A stretch of 64,000 nucleotides of DNA from Lotus japonicus (taxonomy: Eukaryota; Streptophyta; Magnoliopsida; Fabales; Fabaceae): NCBI RefSeq assembly GCF_012489685.1, contig NC_080044.1, positions 26,144,369 to 26,208,368 of the forward strand. Direction: 5' to 3'. The position numbers and the translations under genes were made by a program. The notes beneath the pieces are model-generated. The model ran no database searches and had not been told where the DNA came from. It was given only the letters and a program-made list of their open reading frames with translations. This document shows positions 57,385-64,000 of this stretch, piece by piece. The first letter of the stretch is position 1; each line of letters starts with the position of its first letter.

Positions 57385-59250
57385 CTAGTCTTCAGAACTT
57401 GACTCCTCCCCAGACCCGTCTGCACTTTCTTCAGATCCTTCCTCCTCTTCATTACCCGCTTTCTGAGCAGCTGTAGCAGCAGCACTGTGCTCACCACCTT
57501 GACATTCTTCTTCTTGAAGCTTGTGTAGCAACGCATCAACTTTGAGCTTCCTGGCAGTGCTCACCCTGATTGTCTCCTGCAAAGCCTTGGAGACTTCCAG
57601 TAATTCAGCAATTATGGCCTTAGTGCCAGATTCAGTCACAGGAGGAGCAGATGTTCTGCTGGTTGGTAAAGCAATGTCTAGCACATGTGGCTCCAGAAAC
57701 AAACGTTGATCCAAAGTGATTGGAACTCCACGAGACATAGCCACATCATCAGCCCTGAGAATCTGAGGATGTTGCTTCAGAATGATCTCAGTAAGAAGTG
57801 AAGGAAATGAAACAGGCAGCTTCACATCACAAGTATCAGCATGCTTCAATGTCTGCTCAAACACAAAAGTCCCAAAATCAAATGCAATAGACTTGCCTAT
57901 CCTATAGATCAATTTGGCATGTGTTGCAGAAACACCAGAGGTATGCTGAGTAGGAACCCAATTCACAGCACCAATCCTGTTAAGGATAGCATACTTCACA
58001 CTCAGATTTCTAGTAGACAACAACTTCTTGCTGGGCCACTTCTTCACATAACCTGCAGTAAGCTCCTTGGCAACATCATCCATGGACACTTCTTCATCAA
58101 CAAATTCAATAACACTTCTTCCAAGTGCTTGATTGACCACAGCAGGTGAGAACATCACACATTCAGCCCGCACAAAGACTCTCCTGAATTCTGCACTATC
58201 AGGAAGTCCCACATCAACAGAGAGATTCACCAAGAACTCTCTCACAAGCTTCTCATAGCACCTACCAACATTCTGAATAGTCTTCATCAGACCTGGTTTC
58301 TCAATAAGTGCAATAACATCTTTGCATTCAAGAACATCAGAGCCAACTTCCCTTTCCTTGGCCATTCTCCTCTTGCAGACAAACTTCCACTTCTGAACAT
58401 TCTCTTCTGAGTGGAAAGACACTCTATCAATAGGAACAGCAGGAACATTCTGAGGAATACGCTTACCAGAAAACTTCTTTTTCTCAGAAGATCGAATGTC
58501 CTGGACACCGACTTCAACATCTGACTCAGAGTCTTCAACTTCAATTGAAATCTTCCTCTTCTTCTTCTTAGTGGGAGTCTTGTCTTCCTTTTGCTTTCCC
58601 TTACTCTTCACACTGGCTTGTCGGGACTTGTAGGTTATAGGTGAAGACTTGGATTTCTTGGATGGAGTAGGAGTGACTTCAGGAGAAGAAACCCTTCTTT
58701 TCTTCTTCATCCTCGCAGCAACACTATCAGCAAAGGTCTCAGTCAGAGGAACATCATCAGAAGCATCATCAGAGATGTCCTGAACAGAGGCTGGAGCCTG
58801 GATTGGCTCTTCAAAATTGATACCCTCAGAGTTACCATTCTTTGGATCAGCATCCTTTGAAGAGGATGAAACAGAGATATCAGGCTGGGTAGCATCACCT
58901 GAAGCTTCATGAGAAGTGGAATCCTTTCCAGGTTTTTCTTGAGCAGAACTTTCCACAGACCCAGATGTCTCAACATCAGGCACAACATCAGGCACAGGAG
59001 ACTCTTCATCATTGAGTTCCTCTTCGTCAGGAAGATCCTCAAGGATAGGAACATTTGGGGCTTTGCTATTCTTGACTTGTGATTTGTAGACCTTACACGT
59101 TGGGTTTCGTGATCTCATCTTCTTGGAAGCTTTCTTGGACACAGAAGATGGTTGAGAAGAATCACTCTTCAAACCCATACACTTGACTCCTTTAGCAGTC
59201 CTTTCAATCTTGCCCTTGACAGATTCCTTATTTCCTGAACTTTGAGACAT
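57385..59250 (-). CDS. Third ORF (env-position ORF3) of Sirevirus W
   Basis: 621 codons, started at the ATG at 59250 (MSQSSGNKESVKGKIERTAK). First third: Ser/Glu-rich and disordered, with basic clusters (KKMRSRNPTCK, then KKKKRKISIEVEDSESD). Middle: a globular region (RRMAKEREVGSDVLECKDVI, then NVGRCYEKLVREFLVNLSVD and VFVRAECVMFSPAVVNQAL) with the pattern I recall for 'putative plant transposon protein'. The C-terminus is a short helical stretch and a very acidic tail (SADGSGEESSSED). No signal peptide or membrane segment seen. It is the positional counterpart of ORF3 in X but hard to align outside the core. Intact. Confidence 0.78.
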   Translation of the reverse strand: MSQSSGNKESVKGKIERTAKGVKCMGLKSDSSQPSSVSKKASKKMRSRNPTCKVYKSQVKNSKAPNVPILEDLPDEEELNDEESPVPDVVPDVETSGSVESSAQEKPGKDSTSHEASGDATQPDISVSSSSKDADPKNGNSEGINFEEPIQAPASVQDISDDASDDVPLTETFADSVAARMKKKRRVSSPEVTPTPSKKSKSSPITYKSRQASVKSKGKQKEDKTPTKKKKRKISIEVEDSESDVEVGVQDIRSSEKKKFSGKRIPQNVPAVPIDRVSFHSEENVQKWKFVCKRRMAKEREVGSDVLECKDVIALIEKPGLMKTIQNVGRCYEKLVREFLVNLSVDVGLPDSAEFRRVFVRAECVMFSPAVVNQALGRSVIEFVDEEVSMDDVAKELTAGYVKKWPSKKLLSTRNLSVKYAILNRIGAVNWVPTQHTSGVSATHAKLIYRIGKSIAFDFGTFVFEQTLKHADTCDVKLPVSFPSLLTEIILKQHPQILRADDVAMSRGVPITLDQRLFLEPHVLDIALPTSRTSAPPVTESGTKAIIAELLEVSKALQETIRVSTARKLKVDALLHKLQEEECQGGEHSAAATAAQKAGNEEEEGSEESADGSGEESSSED

Positions 59251-59487
59251 GATGAATTGAGAATAAATACAAACAGAGTACAGACCAACGAAACAGAAGT
59301 GCAAAAGAGAGATGATAAGTCTTGAAGAAGATAGATGCACAAGCGGTTGAGAGAACACAATTTGCCCGTTGGAGGTAGTTATAGGATAAGTGAACCATGA
59401 AGTAACTTTCTCTCTGCTGATGTCACAACGACTGTTAATGATGACCAAGAATAAACTAGCCGTTAACACACTGGGGCACGCTAATTG
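59251..59487 (-). other. Spacer between pol and ORF3 of W
   Basis: 237 bp, no coding content supported. Confidence 0.5.
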
Positions 59488-60213
59488 CTATGCATCAGAA
59501 AGACAAATCCCTAGACTTCCTCTTAATTTTTCAAAAGTGATTGCATCAAGGGGTTTTGTGAAAATATCAGCCAATTGCTTGTCAGTTGTAACATGATCCA
59601 AGTTAACAATTTTATCCTCCACCAAGTCTCTAATAAAATGATGTCTAATGTCAATATGCTTGGTCCTGCTATGCTGTATGGGATTTTTAGAAATATTAAT
59701 TGCACTAAGATTGTCGCAGTACAATGTCATGACATCCTGTTCAACATCATACTCCTTCAGCATTTGCTTCATCCACATGAGTTGTGTACAACTACTTCCT
59801 GCTGCAATATATTCTGCTTCAGCTGTAGACAATGAGACACAATTCTGCTTCTTGCTAAACCATGAAATCAAATTATTCCCTAAGAAGAAACATCCACCAG
59901 ATGTGCTCTTTCGATCATCTGCACTACCTGCCCAATCTGTATCACAGAATCCAACTAAAGAAGAATTTGTATCATGAGTATAGAGAATACCATAGTCACT
60001 TGTGCCATTGATGTACTTGATAATTCTCTTGACTTGAAGCAGATGACTTGCTTTAGGAGCTGCTTGATATCTAGCACAAACTCCGACAGCAAATGTGATG
60101 TCTGGTCTGCTAGCAGTGAGATACAACAAGCTTCCAATCATGCTTCTATAGAGACTTTGATCAACATCTTCCCCCTGCTCATCCTTGGAAAGTTTGGTGT
60201 GTGTAACAGCAGG
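59488..60213 (-). CDS. W pol: end of RT and RNase H (5'-truncated by insertion)
   Basis: Open frame with LYRSMIGSLLYLTASRPDIT, then FCDTDWAGSADDRKSTSG, SLSTAEAEYIAAGSSC, YCDNLSA, HIDIRHHFIRDLV and ADIFTKPLD, a copia RNase H. The upstream RT, integrase and gag lie beyond the LTR inserted at 60214, outside the window. The frame runs a few codons into that LTR, which is not pol. No lesion in the visible part. Confidence 0.88.
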   Translation of the reverse strand, partial: PAVTHTKLSKDEQGEDVDQSLYRSMIGSLLYLTASRPDITFAVGVCARYQAAPKASHLLQVKRIIKYINGTSDYGILYTHDTNSSLVGFCDTDWAGSADDRKSTSGGCFFLGNNLISWFSKKQNCVSLSTAEAEYIAAGSSCTQLMWMKQMLKEYDVEQDVMTLYCDNLSAINISKNPIQHSRTKHIDIRHHFIRDLVEDKIVNLDHVTTDKQLADIFTKPLDAITFEKLRGSLGICLSDA

Positions 60214-62389
60214 TGTAAGACCTGAATTTTCAGAACAAGCTAGTTTCCGACTCACGCGTAGGATCAGTGTAAGCGTGACAGGAGTTTGATATTTGAGGAA
60301 GATTAATGAAGAAGAAAGTTCAGGAATTGCTTGAGGAATGTTGCGTAGTCGTTTTCGGAGTTAGTGCGAGTCGTCTGCACACTTGCCTTAGGGCGAGCGT
60401 GTCCAGATTAGGCTATTTCGCTCTTAAAGCAACGTTTTAAGTGAGATTTCGAACTCTCGGAAAATTTAAAGATTCTATTTATTTTTCCATCGACCAGCGT
60501 TTCATTTCGGAACTCTGGACTGTACGCACGATAGGATTCACTTTTCAGATGTCCGCCGACGCTAATTTCTTTGCTTCGAAACCCTATTTTCGAGCAATGG
60601 ATGAAGAATTTTTCTATTCGGGACTTCTAACGAAGATTCCGTCCGCGTTACCAGACTTGTTTCGACGTTTCCAATCTTTCTTCAGTAGGAAGTTTTGTCG
60701 TTTGAGCATCACAGCAAAAAGTAGTTTTTCGGGACAGATTAACCGACACCGCTTTTGAGTTTTTCGATATCGTTTTTCCCAAATCTTAGATGTTTGTTTT
60801 GAGTTCTGGAATTCTGACGCTAGAATCTCTCTTAGAATTTCTCGGTGATCGTGCTGCAAAAATCAGAATCGCGAAATTTTCATTTTCCCGCGATTTCGCC
60901 CGCCTATAAATAGCGCGAAAAAGCAAAAATCTCCTCATTTGCAACCATTGAGGCCGCGAGTTCTAGGGGGAGAAGAGGAGGAGAGATTTTCGCGAAATCT
61001 TGACCAATCTTCGTGCAGTTCGTCCCTACTTCTAGGTATCAAGGTAACTAACACGATTCCTACCTCTGATTGTTGTTTCTGTTGCGTTTCTGAAGTCGTT
61101 TCTGTGCTCTAAGTTTTGAGCTTTTTCTAAAATTGTCCGATTTCTCTGATTTCTCGCTTGGGTTATGTTCCTTATGTTCCCCTGAGTCTAAAACCTCTGT
61201 CAGTAAACTCTGATTGCGATTCATTTGTCCAGGATCTGAAAAATTGACTCAAAACTCTTTTTGTCTCACATTTCGAAACTTTATTGTCGTAAAGACTTAA
61301 TCTGACTTCGTGCCTTTAGGATTTGTTGTCACGGATGTCATGAGGATCGTTGCTGTCAAATCTGTTTTCAGAACTGATAACTTTGAAGTTTTGAGCCTTT
61401 ATTTTGGACCAAAATGCCCCTGCGTAGTCGTATTTTCGACCCGATTGTCCGAAAATTGTTCTGACAGTTTCTTTGCCTTAGTTTTACCCTAAAACTACCT
61501 TGTAAACTGATTTGATCGAAGAAAAAGAGCCGAAGCCCTTTTCTCCTTATGGCTGTGGGTTTTTCCTAAGGGGGGGAAGTTTTTCGTTTTCGAAAACTTG
61601 TCCTTTCGTACCCGTTTGTCGTATTCTGAAGCTTTGATGCTTTGTCTATCGTTTATGTATTGTTTTGCGATCGAACTAATCGATTTTGTTTGAATTCTGC
61701 TTTGTTTTTCTCCGAGGTTCAGTTGAAGGAACTTTGGAATATTCAGAGCAACTGTTTGAGGACAACCTTGATTTCGAAGCTGGAACAGCTCGAGGTTAGG
61801 GCAACTTACATATATATTAGCTATAATTGCATGATAGGCGTCGATAAATTCGACTTATGCTTTGCTATGATATTGATTATGATGATGGTTTATTGTTATG
61901 AATGTTTTTATAACTTATGATGTTGATGTTGTGTTGGATGGAGCGTTTTGACGCGACTTCGGAGTGGAGATTCATTGATCTGGTGATCTTTGATATTTCG
62001 GGTTGGATGAACAACCCTAGGCAAGTCCAAATGAGGGGTTTGAGACTTAGCCTGTTGGTATTTGTTGGTTTACATAGACTTTCCCCGGGAAACTTCTTTT
62101 GGGTGGTTGGTTTTCGGAAAACCTAGAATGAATAGAATTTTATAAACTAGAGACTTTGGGAGACTTAGACTTTGAGAAATAAACTCATAACCTGACTAAT
62201 TCAATTCGAAACGTTTTTACTAAATGAATAGTTATAGGAGAACTAAAGGGGAAAATATTTACGAAAGGCGGGGAAAAGTCGACCTTTGTTGTGGGTTTGG
62301 AGAGTTATCGGAATTGGGGAAAGCCACTAAGGTGAGCTAAGGTGATGATTGAAGTCACCGAGTACTTTAGTACTCTTGGGGAGTGTTGT

Positions 62390-62545
62390 GGAGCCGTGTT
62401 GTATTGACCGACACCTAGTGCTCTTGTTGTTTGGGCTGTGTTGTATTGACCGACACTAGACCCTTGTGTTTCCTTGTTGGAGTTGTGTTGTATTGACCGA
62501 CACTTACTCCGAGTTGTGTTGTATTGACCGACACTAACTCATTGG
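62390..62545 (+). repeat. Four ~22-bp repeats in LTR C
   Basis: GTGTTGTATTGACCGACAC occurs four times. The G1 LTR has two complementary-strand copies (39460-39550). Confidence 0.85.
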
Positions 62546-62627
62546 GTTTGGTTGAGATTGGGTTGTGCGCTAGACACTTTCGTGGTAAGGGCGATTCGTT
62601 GTTTGGCTAACCACGTTGCATTCAATC

Positions 62628-62870
62628 GGGTGAATAACGGGAATGGTTCACCTGTGCATATCATGGTGAATAACGGGAATGGTTCACCTTGCATAAATGA
62701 TGAATAACGGGAATGGTTCATCATTCGGTGAATAACGGGAATGGTTCACCAAGGATGAATAACGGGAATGGTTCATCCAGGATGGATTTCATCCAGGATG
62801 GATAACGGGAATGGTCCATCCATAGTGAAAATGCTTCACTTGTGGCGAACGGGAACGCGTCACAAATCCG
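62628..62870 (+). repeat. Array of short hairpin repeats in LTR C
   Basis: Six units with the core AACGGGAATG and inverted arms. Arms in order: GGTGAA/TTCACC, GGTGAA/TTCACC, GATGAA/TTCATC, GGTGAA/TTCACC, GGATGAA/TTCATCC and GGATGGA/TCCATCC. Two further decayed units follow (AGTGAA/TTCACT, and TGTG/CACA flanking AACGGGAA). Arm changes are compensated in nearly every unit. It is the counterpart of 39170-39386. Confidence 0.85.
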
Positions 62871-63102
62871 GATTCATATTGTGCATTTCACGCATACATT
62901 CATGCTGACTGAGACTGTGTGCTGTTTGTTTATTGAAGCAATGTTAGAGCCATAACATGCTAGGATTACTTATATGCTTATATAACAACTTATATATATA
63001 CCCTGTCACATGTTGTGTGTATATGTACTTATTGCTGTGAGTTGACCCTAGCGCCTTGGCTTTGTTTGTATGCTTGTCTTTGGGCGGTCGGCCTGCTGCC
63101 AG

Positions 63103-63768
63103 ATGTCGATGGCCGACTGGTTCTCGACGGTCTCTCCCTCGGGGGGGATCAGATATGAGTTGCTGGATAGGGATGCCCCCACCGCTTGGGTGATCGATGT
63201 GGCTGGTCACCGGGCGACGTATAGGGGAAGGGTCATGGAGGACCAGACGGATGAGCGAGGACGCCTGACGAGCGGAGTGCTACGGCGTATGGAGCTGAGT
63301 TTTGACTTGCCGCCCTCAGTTCATTGTGGACCAGGCACTGGACAAGCACCACCTGCACCACCTCCGACTTCACCTTCTGTTGAGGAGGACCCAGAGGAGA
63401 TCGAGCCTGCTGCTGCTACACCTGTTGTGCCACCTCCGACTACTGCCATCGCTTCTACCGACGTGGCGTCGTCCTCTAGGCTCGTACAGCCGAGGAGGGA
63501 GTCTGTTGTCCCATCTGTCTCACGTCTCTTATCTTTCTCTTCACCGCACGGCTACCGTGTGGACCCCTTGATGAGGGTGGAGGAGGAGGATGTTCTCACA
63601 GGAGAGGTGGATGTGGAGACCGGCTCGACTAGGGCGGTGCGCAGGACAGTGAGGAGGGAGGTTATGGATTTGGACACCGAGATGATTACGGTGGATTCCG
63701 ACTCTGACTCCGAGAGCAGTGGGGAGAGCTACTCGCCGAGCAGCGATGAGGAGGAGGATGATTGGTGA
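63103..63768 (+). CDS. LTR-encoded ORF in chromovirus C, 221 aa
   Basis: ATG at 63103 (MSMADWFSTVSPSGGIRYEL). Residues 1-70 are globular and best conserved against the G1 copy (APTAWVIDVAGHRATYRGRV). A Pro/Ala/Glu-rich linker follows, then a second conserved block (FSSPHGYRVDPL, VRREVMDLDTEMITVDSDSD) and an acidic tail (SSDEEEDDW). Most differences from the G1 copy are conservative and no stop has arisen, which suggests past selection on the protein. It lies ~2.2 kb downstream of the LTR TATA box, so it would sit in the leader of the genomic RNA. I do not recognise the family. Confidence 0.65.
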   Translation: MSMADWFSTVSPSGGIRYELLDRDAPTAWVIDVAGHRATYRGRVMEDQTDERGRLTSGVLRRMELSFDLPPSVHCGPGTGQAPPAPPPTSPSVEEDPEEIEPAAATPVVPPPTTAIASTDVASSSRLVQPRRESVVPSVSRLLSFSSPHGYRVDPLMRVEEEDVLTGEVDVETGSTRAVRRTVRREVMDLDTEMITVDSDSDSESSGESYSPSSDEEEDDW

Positions 63769-64000
63769 GCTGAGCTGGGAGGGTAGGTTAGGATTAGCGA
63801 CATTTTTTGTGTAGAGCTCTGATCGTCAGTTTCTTTTTGGGACAGGGTAGGTTCCGATGTGTGGCTTTTTGTGTGGTTCTTTTGAGGAGGATCACAGAGA
63901 GTCTGTCGGAGTATAGGGGTCTTCCTTTCAGGCCATTTTTGAGTGCCGACTTTCTCCCAGTGGATTATAATTATAACCTTTTCACTCACACTTCTGGATC

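Larger units (their letters stand above)
60214..64000 (+). mobile_element. LTR of a second chromovirus C (G1-like), running off the right edge
   Basis: Starts TGTAAGACCTGAATTTTCAG inside the RT of W. It is homologous over its length to the 3.9-kb G1 LTR read on the other strand, but clearly diverged (roughly 85-90 per cent by eye). TATA box CCTATAAATAG at 60903-60913. Same internal order: direct repeats, hairpin array, ORF, then the terminal region (GGAGTATAGGGGTCTT) near 63920. The end of the LTR and its internal region lie outside the window. The 5 bp before it, GCAGG, should be the target duplication. Confidence 0.88.

Noticed and set aside
57385..57539. Small frame opposite and overlapping the end of ORF3 in W as a counterpart of the RRDPPF protein
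   Set aside because: No similarity to the MAS...RRDPPF family; it is a shadow of ORF3.

Overview
This window is a transposon-dense stretch of plant nuclear DNA. The only candidate host gene I can support is a seven-exon gene on the minus strand at about 16.2-20.8 kb. Nearly everything else is LTR retrotransposon, with one LINE 3' end, one tRNA-derived SINE-like repeat and an AT-rich ~1.01-kb tandem repeat. Evidence for a plant: tRNA-iMet primer sites (TGGTATCAGAGC), Sirevirus-type Ty1/copia elements with a third ORF, a Tekay/Del-type chromovirus with very long LTRs, a Tat/Ogre-like element with antisense genes, and GT-AG introns. A papilionoid legume is my best guess, from the look of the families only.

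Layout. 1-5009: Sirevirus Y on the minus strand (pol running off the left edge, gag, PBS, 5' LTR). 5010-12211: Sirevirus X on the plus strand, starting abruptly inside RT, then RNase H, a long ORF3, an antisense ORF of 130 codons, polypurine tracts, an LTR and a 49-bp stub carrying a PBS. 12212-22835: host-like DNA with the seven-exon gene, a relic duplicate of its first exon and a possible dead exon of another gene. 22836-23815: truncated Sirevirus LTR. 23816-25476: decayed LINE 3' end. 25485-32431: AT-rich tandem repeat and a truncated gypsy LTR. 32432-41697: chromovirus G1 (TSD tataa), with one 3.9-kb LTR and one 0.7-kb deleted LTR. 42485-55204: Tat-like element Z on the minus strand, expanded by a 7,656-bp tandem duplication (39276-46931 and 46932-54587). 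55205-55880: Athila-like LTR fragment. 55903-60213: Sirevirus W (minus). 60214-64000: the 5' LTR of a second G1-like chromovirus (C, plus) inserted in the RT of W.

Most interesting points. (1) A protein of ~130 residues that starts MAS and ends RRDPPF is encoded antisense to its host element in both a Ty1/copia element (X) and a Ty3/gypsy element (Z). In each case its own TATA box lies ~45-60 bp upstream of the ATG. (2) The 3.9-kb chromovirus LTR carries an ORF of ~222 codons, preceded by an array of short hairpins whose arms vary in a compensated way. The array and ORF are kept in two diverged LTR copies. (3) gag and pol of Y are both fully open but in different frames with a 161-bp overlap, consistent with +1 frameshifting. 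(4) Y and X are opposed head to head at the same point of RT. (5) The host gene has a tandemly duplicated in-frame exon.

All calls come from reading the sequence. Family names are recalled from motif patterns, not from database searches.
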